From positions 1-32,901 of the forward strand of contig CAMHCD010000005.1 of NCBI GenBank assembly GCA_946183545.1: a DNA stretch of 32,901 nt, read 5' to 3'. The position numbers and the translations under genes are program-made. The stretch is from an uncultured Clostridia bacterium (lineage in GTDB: Bacteria > Bacillota > Clostridia > Oscillospirales > Acutalibacteraceae). The notes below the pieces were generated by a model. That model did not search any database and was not told the origin of the DNA. It saw only the letters and a program-made list of their open reading frames with translations. Below, piece after piece: positions 1 through 9,264 of the stretch. Each line of letters opens with the position of its first letter. The first letter of the stretch is position 1.

Positions 1-9
1 TTTTTTTGC

Positions 10-48
10 AAAAAAACTGGCCCAAAACTCTTTCAAGTTTTGAGCCAG
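10..48 (-). terminator. Rho-independent terminator (minus strand) downstream of the dockerin remnant
   Basis: 12-bp stem 17-28 / 37-48 (ctggcccaaaac / gttttgagccag, one G-U wobble), followed on the minus strand by a 7-T run (+ strand a-run 10-16). Confidence 0.75.
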
Positions 49-55
49 CCCCTTA

Positions 56-94
56 GCTATGCGCATAGCCCGTGGGAGACCGCAAGGGTCTCCC
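56..94. repeat. Intergenic palindrome plus hairpin, REP-like
   Basis: Perfect 14-bp palindrome gctatgcgcatagc (56-69), followed by an 8-bp hairpin gggagacc-gcaag-ggtctccc (74-94). Confidence 0.5.
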
Positions 95-123
95 CTACAC
101 GGATTGATTTTTATAGGTTTATC

Positions 124-300
124 TTAACTAAAAAACTTCGCGTACTGTGTCCAGCCGGAAACATGGCGGATTAAAATACCCGCATCCGCGCCGTTGACCG
201 TGCTGTCGCCGTTCACGTCGCCGACCTTGACCGCAGGAGCAGGGGCGGTAGTGGGTTCAGCGGTTGTAGATTTGGCGGTTTTGCACAATGAGCCACGTTG
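124..300 (-). pseudogene. Dockerin type I fragment with a T/P/A-rich linker (truncated)
   Basis: Minus-strand translation ...KSTTAEPTTAPAPAVKVGDVNGDSTVNGADAGILIRHVSGWTQYAKFFS*. One Ca-binding dockerin repeat (DVNGDSTVNGAD) is visible; the second repeat and any catalytic domain are missing. Confidence 0.65.
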
Positions 301-603
301 GCGGCGAGAAACAAAACTATACTGCCCCACCACATTTTGCCATAATAAAATCTTGCTGTCACATCATGCCCGATTGTCCAAAATAAAAATATTTTTCGAT
401 TTTCGGCGAAAAATTGCATATTCGTATGCAATTTTTTCCGTTTTTACCGGGTATAGTGAAAGGGTTTTTACGCACGCATTGAAAAAAGCGGAGCTAACGT
501 CAAAGGGAGGGCGGCGAAAAATATAAAGACGGTTGACGGTACAACCGTAGCAAGGCGCCTGAAACAGGAACCTTTCTTTGTGACGGTCACGCTGATTTGA
601 TCT

Positions 604-1119
604 GTGCAAAAACGCCTTTCAAAACAGGAGGTGGAATTCATCAAAAAAAGATTACAAAAAAAGCAGGCAGCGTTTTGCGGCTATCTGGTCAGTACGGGCG
701 ACCCCGTAACGGCGGCAAGACGCGCGGGGTTTGAAAAAAACCCGGAGCAGGCGGCGGAGGAGCTGCTGTGCTGCGCTACGGTACTTGAGGAGGTTCAGCG
801 GCTGACAGAGCAGCGCGAAAAAACGTTTGCAAAGCTTGCGTCCGCAGGTTACCGCCGGCTGGCGTTCGGCAGCATTGCGGACGCGGTGTCGCTGTTGTTT
901 ACGGAGCAGCCCACGCTCCGTCAGCTTCAGGAGATGGATTTGTTTTTGGTGTCCGAAATCAAAAAACCAAAGGACGGTATGCTCGAAATCAAGTTTTTTG
1001 ACCGCCTAAAGGCGCTTGAAAAGCTTGCGCAGGGCGACTGTGAACAGGGCGGAGTAGCGGACCTGTTCGACGCTATCGGACACAGCGCAAAGGCAGTGAG
1101 CGACGTTGAACACGATTAA
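604..1119 (+). CDS. Phage terminase small subunit
   Basis: 171 aa, N-terminal helix-turn-helix-like region (GDPVTAARRAGF), immediately upstream of and overlapping the terminase large subunit. GTG start. Confidence 0.7.
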   Translation: MQKRLSKQEVEFIKKRLQKKQAAFCGYLVSTGDPVTAARRAGFEKNPEQAAEELLCCATVLEEVQRLTEQREKTFAKLASAGYRRLAFGSIADAVSLLFTEQPTLRQLQEMDLFLVSEIKKPKDGMLEIKFFDRLKALEKLAQGDCEQGGVADLFDAIGHSAKAVSDVEHD

Positions 1120-2356
1120 GTCTTTTTCTCCAAAGCAGATGGAGGTTTTAAGCTGGTGGCACCGCAACTCGCCCCATTACGGCAAGGACGCGCTGATTTG
1201 TGACGGCGCGGTGCGCAGCGGAAAAACCTTTTGCATGTCGCTCAGCTTCATTCTGTGGAGCTTCTACGCTTTTGACGGCGCGGACCTTGCGCTCTGCGGC
1301 AAGACCATCAATTCGCTGCGGCGCAATATGGTAACGCCCGTTATACCGCTGCTGCATTCGCTCGGCTTCAGCTGCCGGGAAAAGCTCAGCCGCAACATAT
1401 TGCTTGTGAGCTGCGGCGAGGTCACCAACCGATTTTACCTGTTCGGTGGCAAGGACGAAGGCTCCGCGTCGCTTATCCAAGGCATGACGCTTTCAGGCGT
1501 GCTGTTTGACGAGGTGGCGCTTATGCCGCGTTCCTTTGTGGAACAGGCAATGGCGCGCTGCTCGGTTCAGGGCTCGCGGTTTTGGTTCAACTGCAATCCC
1601 GAGCACCCCGAGCACTGGTTCTACAACGAGTGGATAAAGCAGGAGCGGCGCAAAAACGCCCTGCACCTCCACTTTATGATGGAGGACAACCCTTCGCTGA
1701 GCGACAAGGTCAGGCGCAGATACGAGCGGCTGTACAGCGGAGTGTTTTACGAGCGCTTTGTGTTGGGCAAGTGGGTAGCGGTTTACGGAGCGGTCTATCC
1801 GTTTATGGCTCAGGAGAGCATGTACTGCAAGCCGCCGCAGGACGGCTTTGACAGCTATGCTGTATCCTGCGACTACGGTACGGTCAATCCCACCTCGGCA
1901 GGGCTGTGGGGCAGGCGTCAGGGCGTGTGGTACCGCTTGGACGAGTATTATTTTGACTCTCGAAAGGAAGGTTATCAGCGTACCGACGAAGAGCATTATA
2001 AGGCTTTGTGCGAGCTTGTCGGCGACCGCCGCGTAAGCATTGTGACGGTAGATCCCTCGGCGGCAAGCTTTATCGAGGTAATACGCAGGCACAAGCGCTT
2101 TGCCGTGCGCCCTGCAAACAATCAGGTGGTCAACGGAATAAGAAGGGTGTCGCAGGCGTTAAAGGACGGAAGTATCAAGATCTGTTCCAACTGCAGCGCG
2201 GCACGGCGCGAATTTTCGCTTTACAAGTGGGACAGCGCACGCCGCGAGGACGTTCCCGTAAAGGAGAACGACCACGCAATGGATGACATCCGGTATTTTG
2301 TGACTACCATCATGGACGGCGGCAAAAGCACCTTTGCCGTAGCCGCCGGCAGATAG
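1106..2356 (+). CDS. Phage terminase large subunit (PBSX-like)
   Basis: 416 aa; Walker A-like CDGAVRSGKT, Walker B-like GVLFDEVALM, C-terminal nuclease-type Asp motifs (SCDYGT, VDPSAAS). Confidence 0.93.
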   Translation: MNTIKSFSPKQMEVLSWWHRNSPHYGKDALICDGAVRSGKTFCMSLSFILWSFYAFDGADLALCGKTINSLRRNMVTPVIPLLHSLGFSCREKLSRNILLVSCGEVTNRFYLFGGKDEGSASLIQGMTLSGVLFDEVALMPRSFVEQAMARCSVQGSRFWFNCNPEHPEHWFYNEWIKQERRKNALHLHFMMEDNPSLSDKVRRRYERLYSGVFYERFVLGKWVAVYGAVYPFMAQESMYCKPPQDGFDSYAVSCDYGTVNPTSAGLWGRRQGVWYRLDEYYFDSRKEGYQRTDEEHYKALCELVGDRRVSIVTVDPSAASFIEVIRRHKRFAVRPANNQVVNGIRRVSQALKDGSIKICSNCSAARREFSLYKWDSARREDVPVKENDHAMDDIRYFVTTIMDGGKSTFAVAAGR

Positions 2357-2366
2357 GAGGTACCAT

Positions 2367-3515
2367 ATGTTTGGTAAACCAAGGCGCGGAAAAACAGCCA
2401 AGGGCTTTGTTCAGACCGTGCCGAAAACCAAGCAAAACGCCGCGGCGCTCAGCTTTTTGCGGGCGGAATACCAAAGCAGAGCGGAACGGGCGCTGTATGA
2501 CAGCATGCGCGCATCCGTTCCCATAATCGACGCGGCTATCGAAAAGATCATCAGGCTTATCGGAGGTTTTACCGTGAGGACAGGCAACCGCAGCAGCCAG
2601 GCGATCGCCGACATGTTCATCAAAAATGTGCAGTCAAACGGCACAGCGCTGGGCATGCCGCACTTTGTGTTCAGCTATCTGGACAGCCTGCTGAGCTACG
2701 GCGAGGCGGTCGGGGAGATGATCCCCGATTCACGGCACACCGGTATAACCGCGCTGTATAACGCGTCGCTTGACGATGTAGTTATCCGCGCCGGCAGTTC
2801 TCCGCTGGAGCCCGTGGTGTATTTAAACGACGCGGCGGGATTGAAGCCCGTAAAAAACCAAAAGCTGATCGTCGCCGCGTTGCTCAACCAGCAGCCCGGC
2901 ACAGTCAGGGGCAAATCCCTTATCAGCGGTCTGCCGTTTATGAGCGAGATCATGCTGCGCATTTTCAGCTCGGTAAAAACAAACTGGGAGCGAGTGGGCG
3001 ACGTGCGGTTTGCCGTTACCTACACGCCCGACGCAGGCGAGAGCTTCAGCGAGGAAAGCGCGCGTCAGATCGCCGACGAGTGGAGAAAGGCGATGCGCAG
3101 CGACAACGTATGCGATTTTGTGTCTGTGGGCAACGTCAGCATAAAGGCTATAGGAGCGGATATGGCTGTTCCGGACTGCGAGGTACCGCTTAGAGCGGTG
3201 TTGGAGCAGATCCTAAGCAAGCTCGGTATACCGCCGTTTTTGCTGGGCATTTCTTGGTCGAGCACCGAGCGAATGAGCGAGCAGCAGGCGGACATCCTTA
3301 CAAGCGAGCTGGAATACTACCGAGCCGCGGTGGAGCCGGCTATCCGCAGGATCGTCGAGACGCATCTGCGCCTTAACGGATACACCGACAACGTGCAGGT
3401 TTTGTGGGACGATATCAATTTACAGGATACCGTAGAGCTGTCGCAGGCAAGGCTCAACAACGCCCGCGCGATGCAAATCGAAAAAGAGATCGGTTGGGAG
3501 GAAGAAGATGTGTAA
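2367..3515 (+). CDS. Phage portal protein
   Basis: 382 aa; size, position after terL and portal-like C-terminal region (SEQQADILTSELEYYRAAVEPAIRRIVETHL). RBS aggaggtaccatATG. Confidence 0.8.
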   Translation: MFGKPRRGKTAKGFVQTVPKTKQNAAALSFLRAEYQSRAERALYDSMRASVPIIDAAIEKIIRLIGGFTVRTGNRSSQAIADMFIKNVQSNGTALGMPHFVFSYLDSLLSYGEAVGEMIPDSRHTGITALYNASLDDVVIRAGSSPLEPVVYLNDAAGLKPVKNQKLIVAALLNQQPGTVRGKSLISGLPFMSEIMLRIFSSVKTNWERVGDVRFAVTYTPDAGESFSEESARQIADEWRKAMRSDNVCDFVSVGNVSIKAIGADMAVPDCEVPLRAVLEQILSKLGIPPFLLGISWSSTERMSEQQADILTSELEYYRAAVEPAIRRIVETHLRLNGYTDNVQVLWDDINLQDTVELSQARLNNARAMQIEKEIGWEEEDV

Positions 3516-4488
3516 AAGAGGAGTAACAAAGGGCGCTTTTATTGCGTCCGAAGAAGCGCCGTGCGACACTGTCAGCGCGGAGGAGCTTGAGCTCATCAAC
3601 GCCTACACACGCAAGCCGCTCGGCGCAGAGGATGTGTATGTGTTTTCGGTCGTGTTGTGTGACAACGACGTTGACCGCGACGGCGAACGTTTTCCCGTTG
3701 AATCGCTGTTTGCGCTTGAGAAGCTCTTTGTAGGCAAAACGGGAATATTTGACCATGACCCTACTGCCAAAAACCAGACCGCGCGTATTTTTGCGTGCAA
3801 AACAGAGGCAGTAGAAGGCAAGACCACCGCCACGGGCGACGACTATTTCCGTCTTAAAGCACGCGCCTATATGCCGCGCTGCGCGGAAAACGAAAAGCTG
3901 ATTTTGGACATCGACAGCGGCATAGTGCGCGAGGTCAGCGTCGGCTGCGCGGTGGAGTCGGTCAAGTGCAGCGTCTGCGGCGAGGATATAGCCGTATGTC
4001 CCCACAAAAAGGGCGGGGAGTACGGCGGCAAGCTGTGCTGCGGCGAGCTGACCGCACCGTATGACGCGTACGAATTCAGCTTTGTGGCGGTTCCCGCCCA
4101 AAAGGACGCCGGCGTTATCAAGTCGGCATACGGAAAGGAAGTAAGTATGGAAAGGATCATGAAGCAGTTGGCGCAGCAAAAGAGCGTCAATCTGAGCGCG
4201 CAGGAGTGCAAAAAGCTGCTCGGCTACATTGAGGAGCTAAAGCAGAGCGCCAAGGACGGCGTGTATTACCGCGACAGCCTCCAAAGCGAGGTGCTCAGGC
4301 TTTCGGCGGCGCTGCAGCCCGATATCTCACGCGAGACAATGGAGGCTTTGACAAAAACCATGAGCGTGGCTCAGCTCAACGAGTTTAAGCGCGCCTACGA
4401 AAACAAGCTGGACGAGGCTTATGCTCCCGTTCCGCAGCTCTATCAAAAATCAGACAACACCGTTTTTAACGGTCAGTTTACCATTTAA
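3508..4488 (+). CDS. Prohead protease fused to a scaffold-like C-terminal region
   Basis: 326 aa; N-terminal protease-like region (DNDVDRDGERF...GIFDHD...), Cys-rich CSVCGEDIAVCPHKKGGEYGGKLCCGEL, C-terminal coiled-coil-like scaffold region. Overlaps the portal gene. Confidence 0.75.
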   Translation: MCKRGVTKGAFIASEEAPCDTVSAEELELINAYTRKPLGAEDVYVFSVVLCDNDVDRDGERFPVESLFALEKLFVGKTGIFDHDPTAKNQTARIFACKTEAVEGKTTATGDDYFRLKARAYMPRCAENEKLILDIDSGIVREVSVGCAVESVKCSVCGEDIAVCPHKKGGEYGGKLCCGELTAPYDAYEFSFVAVPAQKDAGVIKSAYGKEVSMERIMKQLAQQKSVNLSAQECKKLLGYIEELKQSAKDGVYYRDSLQSEVLRLSAALQPDISRETMEALTKTMSVAQLNEFKRAYENKLDEAYAPVPQLYQKSDNTVFNGQFTI

Positions 4489-4502
4489 CGGAGGTAGAAA
4501 AG

Positions 4503-4838
4503 ATGAATGTAAATTTTAACGGCGCAGGAGAAAATGTTTTGACCTTTATCGCGGCGGATTCTGTCACCGAGGCAGGTACGCTTGTAAAAGTAAGCGCAAA
4601 CGGAACCGTGGCAAAGTGCTCAGCGGGCGACGCGTTTTGCGGCGTTACCCTCGCGGTACGCAACGGCTACGCGGCTGTTCAGATGTCCGGCTATGCGGCG
4701 CTGCCCGCAGCGGAACAGATCACAGTCGGCTATCAAACGCTTGCTGCAAATGCGGCAGGCAAGGCAGCTGTCAGCGAAAACGGCAGAGAGCTGCTCGTGA
4801 TCGATTCCACCGCTACTCAGGTCGGCGTGATTCTTTAA
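4503..4838 (+). CDS. Head decoration/stabilisation-like protein (DUF2190-like)
   Basis: 111 aa, small beta-rich Ala/Gly/Val protein between protease and capsid. RBS ggaggtagaaaagATG. Confidence 0.6.
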   Translation: MNVNFNGAGENVLTFIAADSVTEAGTLVKVSANGTVAKCSAGDAFCGVTLAVRNGYAAVQMSGYAALPAAEQITVGYQTLAANAAGKAAVSENGRELLVIDSTATQVGVIL

Positions 4839-4856
4839 TAAAACGGAGGTAATAAT

Positions 4857-5861
4857 ATGGCACATTTTGAGAATATTACTATTGAAAAGGGTATGTATCA
4901 GACAAAGGGCGGCTTGACTCAGGCGCTTGAACAGCTTGACCCGTCCGAAAACTACGTCGGTACCTCGCTTGAGGGCTTGGACGCTTTTTCACGTCAGCTA
5001 AAGCGTTTTGACATTCGTGTCAGCGGCAGCGGCAGCGACTGTGTGGAAAAGTTTTTCCAGACCTCCAACTCCGCCGCGCTCTTTCCCGAGTATATCGGCA
5101 GAGCCGTTCGTCAGGGTATGGAGCGCGCAAACATCCTGCCCGAGCTCGTAGCGACCGTTACCGACATCGAAGGCATGGATTACCGCAGCATCGCCTCGAC
5201 TCCGTCCGAGGACGACAGAGACCTTAAGGTGGTTGCGGAGGGCGCTGCTATTCCGCAGACTACCGTTTCTACCAAGGAGAATCTTGTAAAGCTCCACAAG
5301 CGCGGCAGAATGCTGGTGGCTTCCTACGAGGCGCTGCGATTCCAGAGGCTCGATTTGTTCACCGTTACCCTTAATCAGATCGGCGCGCACATTGCGCGCG
5401 CTCAGATCAGGGATGCGGTCGACGTGCTGCTCAACGGCGACGGCAACGGAAACGCTGCGGATAATGTTTCGGCAGCTACCTCGGGTACAGTCAGCTACGG
5501 CGATCTTGTCGCGCTGTGGGCGGCTATGTCACCATATGAGCTGAACACCATTCTGGCTCCTACCGGCGTTATGCAGCAGATCCTTTCACTGCAGCAGATG
5601 CAGGACGCTCAGGCAGGTCTGGAATTCCACGGCACCGGCAAGATGATCACACCCTTAGGCGCAACGCTGCTGCACGCTCCCGAGGTGACCGCAGGCACCG
5701 TCATCGGCTTAGACAAAAACTGCGCCCTTGAGATGGTACAGGCGGGCGGAGTAGTTACCGACTACGACAAGCTCATCGACCGTCAGCTTGAACGCGCGGC
5801 GATCACCTGTACTGCCGGCTTTGCAAAAATCTTTGACGAAGCGACAATGACCTTGTCCTGA
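4857..5861 (+). CDS. Major capsid protein
   Basis: 334 aa at the expected position; capsid-like sequence (ATVTDIEGMDYRSIASTPSEDDRDLKVVAEGAAIPQTTVSTKENLVKLHKRGRMLVASYE). Strong RBS. Confidence 0.85.
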   Translation: MAHFENITIEKGMYQTKGGLTQALEQLDPSENYVGTSLEGLDAFSRQLKRFDIRVSGSGSDCVEKFFQTSNSAALFPEYIGRAVRQGMERANILPELVATVTDIEGMDYRSIASTPSEDDRDLKVVAEGAAIPQTTVSTKENLVKLHKRGRMLVASYEALRFQRLDLFTVTLNQIGAHIARAQIRDAVDVLLNGDGNGNAADNVSAATSGTVSYGDLVALWAAMSPYELNTILAPTGVMQQILSLQQMQDAQAGLEFHGTGKMITPLGATLLHAPEVTAGTVIGLDKNCALEMVQAGGVVTDYDKLIDRQLERAAITCTAGFAKIFDEATMTLS

Positions 5862-5877
5862 TAACGGAGGCGGTCGC

Positions 5878-6237
5878 TTGAACATTGCAAATATTACACG
5901 GCGTTTTGCGCTGCTTTGCGGCATGGAGTTGAGCGAAGCGGCAAGGTGGCAGTCGATTATAAAGGACGCTATGGAGTACATACGCAGGCGTTTGATCAAA
6001 CAGCCCTCCGGCGACAGCGACACAGCACGGTTAGAAATGCTTTGCGCGGCATATGCTTATAAGACGTACTGCCTGTGCAATGACAACGGAGTTACCGCCT
6101 TTACCGCGGGCGAGGTACATATTGCCTCGCCCGTAAGGGACGGCAACAAGGCGGAGGAGTTGTGGCAAAAGCTTTTGAATGAATCGGCAGATTTGATATG
6201 TTCCGATCGTTATATCTTTGGCAGGGTGATAGAATGA
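5878..6237 (+). CDS. Head-tail connector-like protein
   Basis: 119 aa small helical ORF immediately after the capsid gene; TTG start after cggaggcggtcgc. Confidence 0.55.
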   Translation: MNIANITRRFALLCGMELSEAARWQSIIKDAMEYIRRRLIKQPSGDSDTARLEMLCAAYAYKTYCLCNDNGVTAFTAGEVHIASPVRDGNKAEELWQKLLNESADLICSDRYIFGRVIE

Positions 6238-6590
6238 GCATTTTTAATACGGTAGGCGAAACCATCAGGCGTTACGGATCTCAGGTCACTATAGTGCAGA
6301 ACGGCGACGAGATCCAAACCAGCGCGTTTGTGGAGCCGCTGCGCTACCGCAACCGAATTTACATCGGCGGTCAGTACCATATGCTGGGCATGAACCGCCG
6401 TCAAAAGTACCTGTATATCGGCAGCGCGTCACACCGCCTGACAGAGAACGCATCCGTTATAGAGTCGCATGGAAACAAATACATCGTCAAACGGTGCGAA
6501 ACCTACTTTATCAAGGATTATCCGCTGTATGAATGGGCGATCCTGCTGCCTTTGGGCGAAAGAACGGAGGATGAGTATGGATCGGATTAA
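6234..6590 (+). CDS. Head-closure / minor structural protein
   Basis: In-frame ATG at 6234 overlaps the previous stop. Beta-rich protein (MSIFNTVGETIRRYGSQVTIVQNG...). The ORF track start at 6198 is probably too far upstream. Confidence 0.55.
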   Translation: MSIFNTVGETIRRYGSQVTIVQNGDEIQTSAFVEPLRYRNRIYIGGQYHMLGMNRRQKYLYIGSASHRLTENASVIESHGNKYIVKRCETYFIKDYPLYEWAILLPLGERTEDEYGSD

Positions 6591-7020
6591 AGAGATGACG
6601 GACGGCATCATCAGGAGGCTTAAGACCTGCCCCGGCTTGGAGGATGTTCGGTTCGTCAGGGAATACGGCGCTCACGACATGGAGGATCCCGTCACCGGCT
6701 GGATGGCCGCGGTAAGGATAACCGGAACAAAGCTCAGCCGTCAGTATTTGGGCGGCTATTTGACTGACGACGTGCGGGGCGACCGTTACCGCGCTACGGT
6801 GGAGCTATGCGTTTATGCTCCCGCTCGGGGGAGCGGAACGGGCCTGTCGGAAAAGGTCAGCGCAGTGCTCGCAGGATTAAAGGCGGCGGACTCCGACCGC
6901 TTGATCACGGATATCAGCGCGTCCGCTATCCGCTTTGATCAGGACTTGCAGGCGATTTACCGCACAGTGACGCTCGGTCTGGACTTTTGTTTGACAGAGG
7001 AGGGGCATCATGCTGTTTGA
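6577..7020 (+). CDS. Tail-completion/terminator-like protein
   Basis: Start ATG at 6577 after an aacggagg RBS. Protein MDRIKEMTDGIIRRLKTCPGLEDVRF..., positioned like a neck/tail terminator. Confidence 0.5.
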   Translation: MDRIKEMTDGIIRRLKTCPGLEDVRFVREYGAHDMEDPVTGWMAAVRITGTKLSRQYLGGYLTDDVRGDRYRATVELCVYAPARGSGTGLSEKVSAVLAGLKAADSDRLITDISASAIRFDQDLQAIYRTVTLGLDFCLTEEGHHAV

Positions 7021-7375
7021 GTTGGCAAAGGGCGTTGACGCTGTGGTGACGCTGGACGGAACGGTACTCGGCGGCGTTTGCGGCGCGGTCGTAAACGAAA
7101 AGACCACGGTCGATAAAATCGAATGTTATCTTACCGATATCCCTGCGGCGCAGATCGTAAGCCGCTCATACGAAATAATCCTGACGCTTGAAACCGCGGA
7201 CTTTGCCGCTTTTGCCGACCGTAGTTTTAATGTGTTGTGCATCAGCTGCGGCGGCGTCACACAGCGGTTTGAAAACGGCGCGGTCAAAAGCGTCAAAACA
7301 GATATTCCTCCTGCCGGGGTCATCAGCCACAAGGTAACGCTTGAAGCGGCGCAAAGGAGTGTTGATCATGAATGA
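7010..7375 (+). CDS. Small structural protein in the tail-tube position (121 aa)
   Basis: Overlaps the preceding gene; beta-rich (DAVVTLDGTVLGGVCGAVVNEKTTVDKIECYLTDIPAAQIVSRSYEIILTLETADF). Family assignment rests on synteny only. Confidence 0.4.
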   Translation: MLFELAKGVDAVVTLDGTVLGGVCGAVVNEKTTVDKIECYLTDIPAAQIVSRSYEIILTLETADFAAFADRSFNVLCISCGGVTQRFENGAVKSVKTDIPPAGVISHKVTLEAAQRSVDHE

Positions 7376-7484
7376 AGAAGAAACACGGTTCCCGTTTGCG
7401 GACTATGACGGTCTTAGCGAGGAACTTGAACTGGAAAGTATACGGTACAGCAGACGTTTGGATGAGGAAGAGGAGGCGGTGTAA
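7368..7484 (+). CDS. 38-aa acidic ORF (MNEEETRFPFADYDGLSEELELESIRYSRRLDEEEEAV), missing from the supplied ORF track
   Basis: ATG at 7368 overlaps the upstream stop; RBS-like aaaggagtgttgatcATG; ends TAA just before the next start. Position matches a tape-measure chaperone. Confidence 0.5.
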   Translation: MNEEETRFPFADYDGLSEELELESIRYSRRLDEEEEAV

Positions 7485-8000
7485 GTGAACCTTAACGCAA
7501 TGAGATACAAGGGTGTGCAGTGGCGGCATAACCCTCGCGAAATAAGCTTTGCCTGTGATAAATACGTCACCGAAAACTCAACGGCGAACGGCAAAGCTGA
7601 GGTACAAAGCACGGGCAGAAGGAACCTGCGAATAACAGGCAAGGGTGAGCTTTACGGCGCGGACTGCATGGAACAGTTTGAACAGTTGTTTGCGCTGTTT
7701 CGCCGGGGAGGAAGCGGTATTTTGAGCATTGCAAAGCTCAGTCCAATATACGCGGTGTTTGAAAGCCTCAAGATCACCGGCAAGCCAAAGCCCGACGTGC
7801 TTACATATGAATTTGTCTTTCGCGAGATGATGGAGAAAAAACGCGCGGAAAAGCCCGTGTGCTGCTATCCCGAGGAAGGCGACCGCCTGTGGGATGTGAG
7901 CTATCGTTATGAAATCGCGGTGGAAACCCTGTTGGAGCTTAATCCCGAGATCAAGCGTCCCGACCTTCCGCTTAACGGAAAGGCGGTCGTGCTGTGCTGA
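7485..8000 (+). CDS. LysM-containing baseplate/hub protein (XkdP-like)
   Basis: 171 aa with a C-terminal LysM-like segment (GDRLWDVSYRYEIAVETLLELNPEIKRPDLPLNGKAVVL). Confidence 0.7.
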   Translation: MNLNAMRYKGVQWRHNPREISFACDKYVTENSTANGKAEVQSTGRRNLRITGKGELYGADCMEQFEQLFALFRRGGSGILSIAKLSPIYAVFESLKITGKPKPDVLTYEFVFREMMEKKRAEKPVCCYPEEGDRLWDVSYRYEIAVETLLELNPEIKRPDLPLNGKAVVLC

Positions 8001-8935
8001 GCTATTACGCGGTCATGCAGGACGGCAGCGAGGTTGAGCTGACGGCGGTGCGTTCCGCGGTCATCGACTGTGATGTTGATGTTCCTGCCGCAAGCGCAAG
8101 GCTGCTGTTATCATATGACGCGCGGCTGAGAAACAACGCGCGTGTGCTGACGGCAAAGGACGGTGCGGATACTGTGTTTTGCGGTGATATAGACAGCATT
8201 GTAAGCGAGGCGGACAGCGGTGGAGCGTCCATGAAGCTATCTGCTCGCAGCGCGGCGTCACGCCTGCTCGACAACGAGGCGGAGCCGCTCGATTACCGTG
8301 ACCCGTCCGCCGAGCTCATTTGCCGCCGCCACGCAAAGCCCTTTGGTTTGATCGTAGCGGACGGGGACAGATCGTACCTGCCTGAGCGTATGCGTATTCA
8401 AAAGGGAATGTCGCACTGGCAGGTTTTGGAGTGCTTTTGCCGCGCCAAGTACAACAGCACGCCGCACGTAAGCGCGGACGGCACGCTGTATCTAAAGGGA
8501 CTGCCGCCCGGCGACACGGCGGTGTTTGACAACAGCGGAGCAGGTATCCCTTACCACTCACTTAAAGAAAGCCGCAACCTTTACCGCCTGCTGTCCGATA
8601 TCCGCATTAAGACAAAGGCAACGGGCGGATACAGCTCGGTCTCGGTAAATCCGAACCCGGGCTGCGGCGGTATCGTAAGGCGCAGATATGTTGATGTGTC
8701 CGCCGATAACCGCTCTATGGATACGGTGCGTCAGATGCTTGACGCAAGCAACCGCAGGGGTTATTTGCTTAGTCTGTCCTGCGGCGGCTGTTGTACGCAT
8801 CTGGTCGGAAGCTCCGCCGAGGTGCGCGACACTGTGCTCGGTGTGATATCCGACTTGACCGTGTCGGGGGTCAGATACAAGGCGAACAGCGGCGGCGAAT
8901 TTTCGGAAATTACATTTAAAAAGGAGAAGTTTTGA
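7994..8935 (+). CDS. Phage late control gpD-like baseplate hub (XkdQ-like)
   Basis: 313 aa; gpD/gp27-like features (SARSAASRLLDNEAEPLDY..., GMSHWQVLECFCRAKYNSTPHVSADGTLYLKG). Overlaps its neighbours. Confidence 0.7.
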   Translation: MLSYYAVMQDGSEVELTAVRSAVIDCDVDVPAASARLLLSYDARLRNNARVLTAKDGADTVFCGDIDSIVSEADSGGASMKLSARSAASRLLDNEAEPLDYRDPSAELICRRHAKPFGLIVADGDRSYLPERMRIQKGMSHWQVLECFCRAKYNSTPHVSADGTLYLKGLPPGDTAVFDNSGAGIPYHSLKESRNLYRLLSDIRIKTKATGGYSSVSVNPNPGCGGIVRRRYVDVSADNRSMDTVRQMLDASNRRGYLLSLSCGGCCTHLVGSSAEVRDTVLGVISDLTVSGVRYKANSGGEFSEITFKKEKF

Positions 8936-9264
8936 TGTGGTTGATGAGTTACATGACAAAGAATTCCATCGAAAAGCCCTCTGCGGTCAAAGGCAGCGTC
9001 GGTCACGGCGCGGAGGGTACGACCGTGACCGCGTCGGGAGAGCATAAAAACCTGCCCTGCTGTTTTCCCTACGGTATTGTCAGCATACCGCCCGAGGGTC
9101 ACAGCGCTGTCGTGCTTCCGCTTGAGGACGGCGAGGTAGCGCTTGGGGTCACCGATAACTCCGCGGCGGTCGAGCCCGGAGAGGTGGCGCTGTTTTCCAA
9201 GGGAGGAGCGTCGCTTGTCCTGAAAAACAACGGCGACGTAGTAATAAACGGGCAGGTGTTTTGA
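8932..9264 (+). CDS. Baseplate spike/puncturing protein (gpV/Gp45-like)
   Basis: 110 aa OB-like plus spike end (VEPGEVALFSKGGASLVLKNNGDVVINGQVF). Confidence 0.65.
   Translation: MMWLMSYMTKNSIEKPSAVKGSVGHGAEGTTVTASGEHKNLPCCFPYGIVSIPPEGHSAVVLPLEDGEVALGVTDNSAAVEPGEVALFSKGGASLVLKNNGDVVINGQVF

Noticed and set aside
527-600. Plus-strand reading GRAAKNIKTVDGTTVARRLKQEPFFVTVTLI* just before terS
   Set aside because: Coding-like, but no ATG/GTG/TTG start in frame after the upstream stop; may be a fragment of a truncated phage gene.
1148-2092. Long antisense ORFs over terL (e.g. 1493..2092 minus)
   Set aside because: Shadow ORFs of a GC-rich coding strand; terL has clear terminase motifs.
3967-4050. 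Cys-rich CSVCG...CPHKKG...CCG insertion in prohead protease as novel zinc finger
   Set aside because: Similar Cys/His insertions are familiar in Clostridial phage proteases, so not counted as novel.
3454-4179. 241-aa minus ORF
   Set aside because: Antisense to portal/protease; low-complexity composition and no recognisable family.
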